Source: Fictibacillus aquaticus
GTDB taxonomy: Bacteria; Bacillota; Bacilli; Bacillales; Fictibacillaceae
Direction of reading: 5' to 3'
Length of the DNA stretch: 64,000 bases
Assembly (NCBI RefSeq): GCF_002245695.1
Contig: NZ_NOII01000002.1
Span: forward strand, 62,001-126,000
The notes below the pieces were generated by a model, which made no database searches, was not told where the DNA came from, and saw only the letters and a program-made list of their open reading frames with translations. Shown here in pieces: positions 24,504-31,348 of the stretch (position 1 is the first letter of the stretch; each line of letters begins with the position of its first letter). The position numbers and the translations under genes were made by a program.

Positions 24504-24848
24504 TTAAGCAGTAAGCGTTGCAGCGCTTGCTGCTTTTTCTATTTTCGGGCCGTATGTTTGCTGGAAGCGTGCGCGTGTTTGGTCAATCCATTTGGAGAGC
24601 CTGTAGTAATGCTCAGCTTCAATGCGTTTGCCTGCTTTGCTCAAGGCGTGTGCATACATGTTCAGCGACCGGTGCATCATGATCATCTCCATGCCGTCCA
24701 TCTCAACGGAATGCTTAGCAGCAAGGACTTTGTTGAAAGAGATATCAAACAGCTTGCGGTTAAAGCCCTCCAGTCCTTTACGATAGCGAGACATAGCGTT
24801 CTTAATCATGGCCAAGTCAGTGCGAATCAGTGCGATCTTTTCCTTCAT
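24504..24848 (-). CDS. Hypothetical helical phage protein
   Basis: 114 residues, almost all helical (KEKIALIRTDLAMIKNAMSR, EHYYRLSKWIDQTRARFQ). The start overlaps the preceding gene by 4 nt, so it belongs to the early operon. No family recognised. Confidence 0.55.
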   Translation of the reverse strand: MKEKIALIRTDLAMIKNAMSRYRKGLEGFNRKLFDISFNKVLAAKHSVEMDGMEMIMMHRSLNMYAHALSKAGKRIEAEHYYRLSKWIDQTRARFQQTYGPKIEKAASAATLTA

Positions 24849-25135
24849 TGTGCTTCCCTCTCAATCTCTAAAGTTATGATGAGCTTGTGAATATCCAATC
24901 CTTTATGCTGCATCCCGCGAACCATCTTGATGATGTTATCCTGTTCATCTTTTGCTTGAATTAGCTGATCGAGTTCTACGAGCGCTCTTTTCTGTTCTTC
25001 CAGCCACCACAGTGCTTTCTTCATGTCACCGGATTCCATGTAAAGGTTCTGTCTTCTGGAGCAAACCTGAATGAACTTATGAAGCCTGTTTGCCCACCAT
25101 AAATCCCGATTGAAAACCTTGCCTTCCATGCTCAT
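24845..25135 (-). CDS. Hypothetical helical phage protein
   Basis: 96 residues, helical, with NRLHKFIQVCSRRQNLYMES and KKALWWLEEQKRALVELDQL. It overlaps both neighbours by 4 nt in a tight early-gene chain. No family recognised. Confidence 0.55.
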   Translation of the reverse strand: MSMEGKVFNRDLWWANRLHKFIQVCSRRQNLYMESGDMKKALWWLEEQKRALVELDQLIQAKDEQDNIIKMVRGMQHKGLDIHKLIITLEIEREAQ

Positions 25136-25656
25136 ATCCTACTGCTTCCTCTCTGCATGTATCCGTTTGCAATAAGCTTTTGCGTATGATGTTTCCAGCT
25201 GTCGTTCCAGCTCACTCCGTATTCTGTGCAGATTACGGCGACGTAATGGCTGAGTGCGTAGATCCCATCGATCGCCTGGTCTACCGTTTCTTTCAGCTGA
25301 TGCCGGTCGTGTTCGTTCATGCTAACCGGTTGATTGGCGAGGCATACCGCGCTGATCGCTTCGAGTGCTTCCTGTAGCTCTTCCCTTGCTTTCGCCGCAA
25401 CACTTGCTCTGTGCAGATCCACTGCGTTCCCGTCAAGTCGCTTCACCCAGCCGCCTGCCGTATAATCATGCGCCACTTCCATCGCATAGAACGGGTCATC
25501 CCACTTATCCATGAGTGTTTGAGAGATATCCATCGGAACCCTTGCTCGTTCGGTCTCATAAGCCGAAACACTTTCCCTCGAGACGTTCAGGTCCATCGAC
25601 AGCCTCAGCTGCGATTGCTTCCCCCGATTCTCCTTAATGTACTTACCAACTCCCAT
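25132..25656 (-). CDS. Xre-type helix-turn-helix phage protein
   Basis: 174 residues. The N-terminus holds an HTH_3 fold (SQLRLSMDLNVSRESVSAYE) like Cro/CI regulators. The remainder is helical (EELQEALEAISAVCL, LKETVDQAIDGIYALSHYV) and probably a dimerisation or effector region. It is the second gene of the early operon after the excisionase-like gene and probably modulates early transcription. Confidence 0.78.
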   Translation of the reverse strand: MGVGKYIKENRGKQSQLRLSMDLNVSRESVSAYETERARVPMDISQTLMDKWDDPFYAMEVAHDYTAGGWVKRLDGNAVDLHRASVAAKAREELQEALEAISAVCLANQPVSMNEHDRHQLKETVDQAIDGIYALSHYVAVICTEYGVSWNDSWKHHTQKLIANGYMQRGSSRI

Positions 25657-25751
25657 ATTCGGTTGTTCCTCCTTTTACCAACTGTTCATGTATAACCGTG
25701 TAATGTAGTAGATAGATAGCTTGTCCTCTTGACTTTACACATCTTTTTGCA

Positions 25752-25988
25752 TCACATCGCTGCATAACGATCACCTGCGCTTATCGGACTAAGATCGGAA
25801 CGGTTCAGCCAGTTAAAGAACGCTTCGCGGGACACACGTTTCTGGCGGCCGACGCGGACGAGTGGGAAGTCTTTATACTCCATCACCTCGTAAGCCACGC
25901 GGCGTGAGATTTTTAAAATCTCGGCAACATGCCTGCTGTCTAGGATCAATGGGTAATCCTCCACCTGGGGGAATTTGTTTTTTTTCAT
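25752..25988 (-). CDS. Excisionase-like DNA-binding protein
   Basis: 78 residues with the MerR-like winged-helix excisionase pattern: LILDSRHVAEILKISRRVAY, then VRVGRQKRVSREAFFNWL. Such proteins bend DNA near att sites or act as early regulators. It is the first gene of the main early block, reading away from the immunity region. A GAAAGGAGATGAAG ribosome site precedes it. Confidence 0.8.
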   Translation of the reverse strand: MKKNKFPQVEDYPLILDSRHVAEILKISRRVAYEVMEYKDFPLVRVGRQKRVSREAFFNWLNRSDLSPISAGDRYAAM

Positions 25989-26144
25989 GCTTCTTCATCT
26001 CCTTTCGTTATTAAGTAGTGCGAAAGACTTCAATAGAGGCTGCCACTAGGTGATTACTCACACTTAAAATGTAAAACCATGAAATAGAGTGAAATATTAC
26101 CAGTAAAAAAGTTCAAAAAAATAGAGTCTCTTGATTGATTTCCA

Positions 26145-26193
26145 ACAACTGCACACAGCATCGACCAAGTAGATCGGTGCTCTATGCAGTTGT
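26145..26193 (+). other. Long two-part hairpin upstream of a plus-strand gene
   Basis: Outer arms ACAACTGCA (26145-26153) and TGCAGTTGT (26185-26193) and inner arms AGCATCGA and TCGGTGCT (one G-T pair) form a roughly 17-bp rod with a 3/3 internal loop and a 9-nt apical loop. It lies in the 263-bp gap 25989-26251, 42 nt before the next gene's ribosome site. No T run follows, so it is not a terminator. Confidence 0.6.
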
Positions 26194-26251
26194 GGAGGAA
26201 AATTTCTTCTCCTGTCGAATTATGGTAAATACAGGAAGGAGGTGTAGTTCT

Positions 26252-26500
26252 ATGGATTATGCATTAGTTAAGGAACAAGGTGTCACATTTGCTGTTGTTG
26301 TTGTTAAATCCTATGTGCTTAAAAGTGATGACGTTGAGGAAGTCAGAGCTAGTTACAGACCTTATTTCCCTGGCGTCCCTATCATATTGATGGCTCAAGA
26401 TTTACGTGGTGTCCCAACATACCATGGTAGAAAAGATATAGTTAAGTTTCTTTCTAGGATTGATCATCGCCGTCTACCTTGGAAGCGGAAACAGGCTTAA
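26252..26500 (+). CDS. Conserved 82-residue protein of Bacillus prophages, function unknown
   Basis: ATG at 26252 behind AGGAAGGAGGTGTAG. The product starts MDYALVKEQGVTFAVVVVK and continues with a YRPYFPGVPIILMAQD segment and a GRKDIVKFLS helix. I recall close relatives in Bacillus genomes but no function. It is oriented against the surrounding early operon and overlaps the 3' end of the convergent gene by 47 bp, so the two mRNAs are partly antisense. Confidence 0.65.
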   Translation: MDYALVKEQGVTFAVVVVKSYVLKSDDVEEVRASYRPYFPGVPIILMAQDLRGVPTYHGRKDIVKFLSRIDHRRLPWKRKQA

Positions 26501-26678
26501 GCTCTTCTGGCTCACCAACTTGATTAACAACTGGTGCATCATTCAATATTTTTTCAAAAGCTATTGGATTCACTCGTATGCCTGCAACAAGTTTATTCTC
26601 TTGTCCAGCTGCCGTTGCCGCGGTGGCTGGTTGCTTCTGAATTAGGTTTTTTACATCTTCTTCGCTTTTTAGATACAT
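26454..26678 (-). CDS. Hypothetical early phage protein
   Basis: 74 residues from the ATG at 26678 (AGGTGGTGAAAAC site); an in-frame TTG six codons upstream has no ribosome site. It begins MYLKSEEDVKNLIQKQP, has an Ala/Thr-rich centre and an acidic end. The gene follows the Cro-like regulator and converges with the plus-strand gene at 26252. No family recognised. Confidence 0.55.
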   Translation of the reverse strand: MYLKSEEDVKNLIQKQPATAATAAGQENKLVAGIRVNPIAFEKILNDAPVVNQVGEPEELKPVSASKVDGDDQS

Positions 26679-26730
26679 GTTTTCACCACCTTTCAATCGT
26701 TGCTGTGTGAGTAGTGGAGGAAAGTTTCAT

Positions 26731-26967
26731 TTAAGCAGAATTAACATCGATACATTTTGTATCAAAATCAACCTGAAAAAGGTCTGGAAAGAGTTCGCGA
26801 TCCCTTATTCCGTAAAGTTGTTCAAACTTTAGCATTGTTTCTCTTCCGGGGTTTCTTTCACCCTTTTCTATTTTCCTTACATATACTTCAGAGATTTCTA
26901 AAATTTCTGCTACCTGTTTTTGAGTTAAATCTTTAGAAGTACGAAGATTAACCAGTTTTTTTCTCAT
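26731..26967 (-). CDS. Cro-like Xre regulator
   Basis: 78 residues: an HTH_3 domain (SKDLTQKQVAEILEISEVYV, KIEKGERNPGRETMLKF) and a short tail. It is divergent from the repressor gene at 27136 across a four-operator region, the classic cro/cI layout. Its 3' end contains a fifth perfect operator copy (26749-26763) within the coding sequence. It would turn down repressor synthesis in lytic growth. Confidence 0.85.
   Translation of the reverse strand: MRKKLVNLRTSKDLTQKQVAEILEISEVYVRKIEKGERNPGRETMLKFEQLYGIRDRELFPDLFQVDFDTKCIDVNSA
26749..26763. promoter_or_regulatory. Intragenic operator copy (GATACATTTTGTATC)
   Basis: Identical over all 15 bp to the operator at 27019-27033 but inside the end of the Cro-like gene. 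May allow looping or roadblock repression. Confidence 0.65.
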
Positions 26968-26983
26968 AATCCCACCTCACTTT

Positions 26984-26998
26984 GATACGATATGTATC
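26984..26998. promoter_or_regulatory. Immunity operator 1 (GATACGATATGTATC)
   Basis: 15-bp near-palindrome GATAC...GTATC in the intergenic immunity region, just downstream of the start point of the early promoter. Confidence 0.75.
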
Positions 26999-27009
26999 TC
27001 GATAATCCG

Positions 27010-27038
27010 ATTATAAATGATACATTTTGTATCGTCAA
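27010..27038 (-). promoter_or_regulatory. Early (PR-like) promoter
   Basis: TTGACG (27038-27033), a 17-bp spacer and TATAAT (27015-27010) on the minus strand. Operator 2 fills the spacer, so repressor binding should block polymerase. Drives the Cro-like gene and the early operon. Confidence 0.85.
27019..27033. promoter_or_regulatory. Immunity operator 2 (GATACATTTTGTATC)
   Basis: 15-bp inverted repeat, six-base arms perfect; lies inside the spacer of the early promoter. Confidence 0.8.
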
Positions 27039-27046
27039 TCATTTTT

Positions 27047-27061
27047 GATACATTTCTTATC
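27047..27061. promoter_or_regulatory. Immunity operator 3 (GATACATTTCTTATC)
   Basis: 15-bp site with one arm degenerate, between the two promoters. Confidence 0.7.
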
Positions 27062-27067
27062 ATCTAT

Positions 27068-27096
27068 TTATTTCCGATACAAAGTGTATCTATAAT
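27068..27096 (+). promoter_or_regulatory. Repressor (PRM-like) promoter
   Basis: TTATTT (27068-27073), 17-bp spacer, TATAAT (27091-27096) upstream of the repressor gene. The weak -35 and operator 4 exactly in the spacer suggest autorepression. Confidence 0.7.
27076..27090. promoter_or_regulatory. Immunity operator 4 (GATACAAAGTGTATC)
   Basis: 15-bp near-palindrome in the spacer of the repressor promoter. Confidence 0.8.
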
Positions 27097-27135
27097 ATAA
27101 GTAAATTAAATATAAATAGCGAGGGGAGGAAAGGG

Positions 27136-27558
27136 ATGTTAGGGCAGCGTTTGAAGAAATTAAGAGGTAAACGTACTCAAGAAGATATTGCGCAAATGAT
27201 CGGTATATCTAGACCGAGGTACTCGCATTATGAAACTGGAAGAAGTGAACCAGATCATGAAACCCTTCAAAAGATGGCAAATTTATTTGGAGTTTCCACT
27301 GATTATCTTTTAATTGGTTCTGATATTGTTAAAAATCCTAAGCTTCCTTCAAAAAAACTATCACCTGTAGTTACCGACGATGTCATCAATTTTACTGATG
27401 TTGAAATAAGATTATTAGAAGAAATCAAAAAACATCCTGTGCTATTTCATGATCTCGCAAATGCGCCTGAGAAGAAGATTAAGCAGCTAATCAAAATGTG
27501 GGAGTTCATAAAAAAGGATCTTGAAGAAGATGAAGACGAGGACATTATTGAAGATTAA
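27136..27558 (+). CDS. CI-like prophage repressor (Xre family)
   Basis: 140 residues. Residues 1-60 form an HTH_3 domain ([34 protein letters not shown]). The C-terminal part is helical and ends in an acidic [10 protein letters not shown] tail; there is no LexA-type Ser/Lys protease domain. Induction would therefore need another route, and the ImmA-type protease gene downstream offers one, as in ICEBs1 and phi105-like elements. GAGGGGAGGAAAGGG ribosome site. Confidence 0.88.
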   Translation: MLGQRLKKLRGKRTQEDIAQMIGISRPRYSHYETGRSEPDHETLQKMANLFGVSTDYLLIGSDIVKNPKLPSKKLSPVVTDDVINFTDVEIRLLEEIKKHPVLFHDLANAPEKKIKQLIKMWEFIKKDLEEDEDEDIIED

Positions 27559-27579
27559 ATGAATGCCTTTACATAATAT

Positions 27580-27603
27580 ACACGCTTCTGCGTGTTTTCT
27601 TTT
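27580..27603 (+). terminator. Terminator after the repressor gene
   Basis: ACACGC-TTCT-GCGTGT followed by TTTCTTTT. It would separate or attenuate expression of the cargo genes downstream. Confidence 0.75.
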
Positions 27604-27645
27604 AACATCAATTGGTTTTATTGACCATTAAAGGGGTATTATAAC

Positions 27646-28254
27646 ATGTTAAAAAAAGCCTTATTAGCTTTAACCCTTTCACTTGTTGTTACTGGGTGCC
27701 AAAGTAACATTGAACCTAAAACAAATAAAGCTAAAGCTGAAAAAAAGGGTGACTACTACAAGGACTTCCCCAAGCCACTTGGATTAATAATTCATGATTA
27801 TAACAAAATAGTTGATCACTTAAATCAAAATGGAAATAACCCAGGGATTTCTCATATTGAATATGAAAGCCTGCCTCCATTAGAACCTGCAGAATTCGAA
27901 GACAATCCGAACTTTTTTACTCAAAGCATACAAAATGAAACTGAAGATGACGGAAGTCATAAATTTGAACTCAAAGCTGTTTTCAATGAAGATAAAATTT
28001 TGGTTGGAGTCTATTTACTGTCAATTGGCCTTGATTCTAACCAAATGGAATTCTCTGAAAAGGGCATTATGTCTTCAGTAATTCTCTTAAATGCATTAGA
28101 TATACAGGAATCTGGAATTGACGATTTTCTTATGAGTACTTCTGCCACCAAAGTAATAAAAAACGGTAAATACAAAGTCAAATTAACAAAATTAGCAGAC
28201 ATGGGAATGTTTGCAATAAACGTTTGGGAAAAAAATACTCGTATTCAAGAATGA
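27646..28254 (+). CDS. Prophage-encoded lipoprotein of unknown function
   Basis: 202 residues with a lipoprotein signal: MLKKALLALTLSLVVTGC, Cys18 being the lipidation site. The mature part is charged, without a family I recognise. A/T-rich compared with late phage genes. Lipoproteins encoded between a phage repressor and integrase are often superinfection-exclusion or lysogenic-conversion factors; that role is inferred here from location and export signal only. The ribosome site AAAGGGG precedes the ATG. Confidence 0.75.
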   Translation: MLKKALLALTLSLVVTGCQSNIEPKTNKAKAEKKGDYYKDFPKPLGLIIHDYNKIVDHLNQNGNNPGISHIEYESLPPLEPAEFEDNPNFFTQSIQNETEDDGSHKFELKAVFNEDKILVGVYLLSIGLDSNQMEFSEKGIMSSVILLNALDIQESGIDDFLMSTSATKVIKNGKYKVKLTKLADMGMFAINVWEKNTRIQE

Positions 28255-28275
28255 CATTCAATAAGGTGTGACAAC

Positions 28276-28854
28276 ATGCAGCTAAGTCAACTAATCATAA
28301 ATACACATTCAGACTATTGGGAAGAACGCGCTGAAAAGGTGCTCTCCCACTTCTCATTCAGCTTTGCGGATGAAATCGATATGGCCATGATCTGCAAGCG
28401 CTACGGTATTAAACTGCTGCCGCTGGATGTTCATTTTTATGAAGGGGACGTGGAAGACGGTTTAAAAGCATTCTCCCTCCCCTCCTCCGGCCGACGCGGC
28501 ATTATATACATACAGCCAGGGCTGGATCCGGTCGAGAAGAAACTGATCCTCGCTGAGGAATTCTGCCATATCTACGCACATCACACAAATCAGCTCACAA
28601 TGGACAAGTCCTATATCGGTAAGCTCGAAGCCCAGGCAAAGCGAATGGCTGCATACCTGCTCATGCCAGGCAACTTTCTAAATGAAGTCTACCTTGTTGC
28701 TGAAGATCAAGCTGTTTGCATCTCAGACATCGCGGATCACTTCCTCGTCACCGAAGAGTTTGCACAATACCGCCTGCAGTTGGCATTTGGCCGGAAGGTA
28801 GATGTGCTGACTAGTGTTGGAGGTAAGATAGGGGCGGTTGAGTGGATTAAATAA
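28276..28854 (+). CDS. ImmA/IrrE-type metallopeptidase
   Basis: 192 residues with the ImmA fold: KRYGIKLLPLDVHFYEG, IIYIQPGLDPVEKKLILAEE and the metal motif at 94-98 reading EEFCH instead of the usual HExxH, followed by HIYAHH, then AQAKRMAAYLLMP. In this family the protease cleaves the cognate phage repressor to induce the prophage. The Glu-for-His change at the first position occurs in some relatives as I recall, but metal binding should be tested. Its base composition is richer in G/C than both neighbours, suggesting mosaic assembly. Confidence 0.87.
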   Translation: MQLSQLIINTHSDYWEERAEKVLSHFSFSFADEIDMAMICKRYGIKLLPLDVHFYEGDVEDGLKAFSLPSSGRRGIIYIQPGLDPVEKKLILAEEFCHIYAHHTNQLTMDKSYIGKLEAQAKRMAAYLLMPGNFLNEVYLVAEDQAVCISDIADHFLVTEEFAQYRLQLAFGRKVDVLTSVGGKIGAVEWIK

Positions 28855-28875
28855 AATTTGTTCGGAGGTTTCTTA

Positions 28876-29748
28876 ATGTCAACTTCAACATTACAAACTC
28901 AAATTAAAAGAACACGATTAAAAATAAGTGATTTAAAAAAGAAATTATCAAAAGAGCAAGAAAACGAATCTAAAGCTCGTAAGGAACTTATTAAAATCAA
29001 AAAAAGTATAACTAAAAATACTTCTGTAACAATGTTGAAAAACAAATTATCCAAAAGCGACAAATTAAATGTTGAACTGGAAAAATCATTAAAAGAACAA
29101 AGTTCCTTAAACAAAAAACTGCTTACTGAAGAAAAGCTTCTTACAAAGTATGAGGAAGATTTTTATAAAGCACAAGAAAAAGAGACAAAGAAATTATCAC
29201 GAGTGATTGATAGTCGAATCAAACAATCTGACGCAATACAAGATCAAATAAGTCAAGAGCTTTCTATTTTAAGACAAAAAACTCAAAAAATTATTGATCA
29301 AGAAACAGAAAAAATTCAATACGATGTTTTCATTTCTCATTCCACTAATGATAAAGAAAGCATTGTGAGTGAATTATCTAATCTGCTAGAGTCCAAAGGA
29401 TATACAGTATTTGAAGATGTTAAAGTCTTCAAAATTGGAGATAGCATATCTCGTAAGATTAATGATGGTATCATTCATTCAAAATTTGGTGTTGTTGTGT
29501 TATCACCATCTTTTATTAAAAGTGCTTGGGCAACTTATGAGTTCACTGGATTTTTAATGAGAGAAATGAGCGAGAATAAGAAAGTAATTTTGCCAATTTG
29601 GCACGACATAACAAAAGAAGAAGTTAGTCAGTTTAATCCAACTCTGCTGGATAAATTTTCACTATCAACTGATAAGCACTCTGTTGAAGAAATAGCAAAT
29701 TTAATTGCTGAAGCATTACCAGATCCAATAATTACTTATAAAAATTAA
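28876..29748 (+). CDS. Coiled-coil TIR-domain protein, candidate prophage-borne defence effector
   Basis: 290 residues from the ATG at 28876 (TCGGAGG site). Residues 1-147 are a long Lys/Glu-rich coiled-coil. Residues 149 to about 275 are a bacterial TIR domain: YDVFISHSTNDKESIVSEL, KIGDSISRKINDGIIHS, VVVLSPSFIKSAW and WATYE at 218-222, in which Glu222 is at the position of the catalytic glutamate of NAD-cleaving TIRs. Strongly A/T-rich. It follows the ImmA gene by 21 bp, so it is expressed in the lysogen. An NADase acting in abortive infection is the likely function by family knowledge; specific activity is unproven. Confidence 0.85.
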   Translation: MSTSTLQTQIKRTRLKISDLKKKLSKEQENESKARKELIKIKKSITKNTSVTMLKNKLSKSDKLNVELEKSLKEQSSLNKKLLTEEKLLTKYEEDFYKAQEKETKKLSRVIDSRIKQSDAIQDQISQELSILRQKTQKIIDQETEKIQYDVFISHSTNDKESIVSELSNLLESKGYTVFEDVKVFKIGDSISRKINDGIIHSKFGVVVLSPSFIKSAWATYEFTGFLMREMSENKKVILPIWHDITKEEVSQFNPTLLDKFSLSTDKHSVEEIANLIAEALPDPIITYKN

Positions 29749-29772
29749 TTTTTTAATTTTTTTACAATCTAT

Positions 29773-29798
29773 AAAGGCTGAGGTTTCAGTCTTTTTTT
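29773..29798 (+). terminator. Terminator after the TIR gene
   Basis: AAAGGCTGA and TCAGTCTTT arms (one G-T pair) with a 4-nt loop, then a T run. Ends the lysogenic cargo transcript before the integrase. Confidence 0.8.
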
Positions 29799-29846
29799 GT
29801 AACAAAACTTAGAACAAGTGTTCGAATTATGGAAGGGGATGTTTGG

Positions 29847-30992
29847 ATGAAAGGATATTTTAGAAAACGTGGTGCCAGGTGGTCGTTTACATTAGATATT
29901 GGTCGTGACGAAAAGACAGGTAAGCGAAAGCAAAAAACAGTATCAGGATTTTCTACAAAGAAGGAAGCACAGGCAGCTGCCGCAGATCTAATCGCCAAAT
30001 TCGAGCAAGGACAGTATGTCGAGCCTTCCAAAGTTACGGTTAATGAATTTCTTGGGGATTATATGAGCGTGCATTACCGCTCTTCTGTTCGCCCTGGCAC
30101 ATTGGAACGCGCAGAACACATGTTAAAGAACCACATTACCCCTGCTTTCGGTCATGCCATGATGAAGAACCTAAAGCCGCTACATTTCCAAAGGTTCTAT
30201 GCGGAAAAGTCCGAGGCCGGTCTTTCTCCAGGTACGATTAAAGGAATGCACACGTTTCTAGTAACAGCAATGGAGATGGCGGTCACCTGGGAACTCTTGC
30301 CGAACAACCCGGCTCGCCGTGCTAAGCCGCCTAAACAGCAGCAACACACTATTTCCGTTTGGAGTCATGAAGAGTCGGAGATGTTTTTGCAGCATGCAAA
30401 AGGAGTCAGCTCTTATTATTTAATTTTTCTTGTTGCACTATACACCGGTATGCGTAAAGGTGAGATATTAGGTTTGAGATGGGACGATATTGACTTTGAA
30501 GCAAAGACTATCTATGTAAACCAGAGTTTGACGTACTCGTTAAAAGAGCTGCGGATCAGCGAACCCAAAACAAAGTCATCCAAGCGCGCGATCTTAACAC
30601 CCGTTCATGTTTTGCAAGAACTGAAGAAGCACCGATTGCGACAAAAAGAGATTAAGTTGAAACTCGGTACAGGATACGATAACGCTTTGGCTGAAAAATA
30701 TGTGTTCACTACGAGCAAAGGTAACTTCATCTATCCTCAAGTGCTGAACAAAGCCCTGGTTAAGTTGTGCAAGGAATTGGAACTCTCCCCTATTCGCTTT
30801 CACGATCTACGGCATACTCATGCGACCATGCTGCTATCGTTAGGAGTTAACCCTAAAATCGTCTCAGAACGATTAGGCCATACCAGCATCGTCATTACAT
30901 TGGATACCTACTCTCATGTATTGCCGGCTATGCAAGAGGAAATGGTGACGAACCTAGAGACGGCTATTTCCAAGATTCAAACCGTACTTTAA
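29847..30992 (+). CDS. int: Prophage integrase (tyrosine recombinase)
   Basis: 381 residues from the ATG at 29847 (GAAGGGG site; an upstream in-frame ATG at 29829 lacks one). Architecture is standard: an AP2-like arm-binding N-terminus (RGARWSFTLDIGRDEKTGKR), a core-binding SAM-like domain at about 60-160, and the catalytic domain with Arg in TGMRKGEILGLRWDDID, HDLRHTHATML, LGHTS and the nucleophile in DTYSHV. It lies at the right end of the prophage immediately before arm-type repeats. Confidence 0.95.
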   Translation: MKGYFRKRGARWSFTLDIGRDEKTGKRKQKTVSGFSTKKEAQAAAADLIAKFEQGQYVEPSKVTVNEFLGDYMSVHYRSSVRPGTLERAEHMLKNHITPAFGHAMMKNLKPLHFQRFYAEKSEAGLSPGTIKGMHTFLVTAMEMAVTWELLPNNPARRAKPPKQQQHTISVWSHEESEMFLQHAKGVSSYYLIFLVALYTGMRKGEILGLRWDDIDFEAKTIYVNQSLTYSLKELRISEPKTKSSKRAILTPVHVLQELKKHRLRQKEIKLKLGTGYDNALAEKYVFTTSKGNFIYPQVLNKALVKLCKELELSPIRFHDLRHTHATMLLSLGVNPKIVSERLGHTSIVITLDTYSHVLPAMQEEMVTNLETAISKIQTVL

Positions 30993-31000
30993 TGAGCAAT

Positions 31001-31039
31001 GTGGTCAATTCGTGGTCAGTGGTCGCTTTTCACGACCAC
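31001..31039. repeat. Arm-type integrase repeats next to the right att site
   Basis: GTGGTC occurs as direct repeats at 31001-31006, 31012-31017 and 31019-31024, and inverted (GACCAC) at 31034-31039. Such repeats at the end of int mark the phage arm of attR/attL. The core crossover should lie between here and about 31085, but the partner att site is outside the window so it cannot be defined. Confidence 0.55.
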
Positions 31040-31041
31040 AA

Positions 31042-31085
31042 AAACGCCCGAAACCCTTGATATACAAGGGGTTCGGGCGTTCTCA
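31042..31085. terminator. Bidirectional terminator between int and rpmG, possible att core
   Basis: AACGCCCGAA-A-CCCTTG pairs with CAAGGGG-TTCGGGCGTT around GATATA, followed by T-rich sequence on both sides. Serves both convergent genes; the host/phage junction probably lies within or beside it. Confidence 0.75.
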
Positions 31086-31092
31086 TTTTTAC

Positions 31093-31242
31093 TTATTTCG
31101 TTTCACGGTGAACTGTGTATTTCTTAAGACGCGGGCTGTACTTTTTAAGCTCAAGACGCTCAGGGTTCGTACGCTTGTTCTTAGTTGTGATGTAGTTACG
31201 GTCACCAGTTTCAGTGCAAGCTAGAGTAATGTTTACACGCAT
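31093..31242 (-). CDS. rpmG: 50S ribosomal protein L33, cysteine-free (zinc-independent) type
   Basis: 49 residues, [20 protein letters not shown] onward, ending VHRETK. The two CxxC zinc motifs of standard L33 are replaced by CTET and SPRL, the pattern of the zinc-independent paralog (RpmGC in B. subtilis), which replaces the zinc form under zinc limitation. An imperfect Zur-like half site lies at 31268-31286 upstream. A GGAGGGAAACAACA ribosome site precedes the ATG. First host gene beside the prophage. Confidence 0.93.
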   Translation of the reverse strand: MRVNITLACTETGDRNYITTKNKRTNPERLELKKYSPRLKKYTVHRETK

Positions 31243-31267
31243 TGTTGTTTCCCTCCAAACCATACAA

Positions 31268-31286
31268 AAATCGTTAACTAACGTTT
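31268..31286. promoter_or_regulatory. Possible degenerate Zur box upstream of rpmG
   Basis: AAATCGTTAACTAACGTTT shows one good Zur half site (AAATCGT) and a CGTTA/TAACG inverted repeat, but the spacing is one base short of the usual box. Confidence 0.35.
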
Positions 31287-31348
31287 CAGATAGTTATAAA
31301 ACCATACTTTAACATAATAACAGAACAAAAAACTTCTATCAAGCGGTT

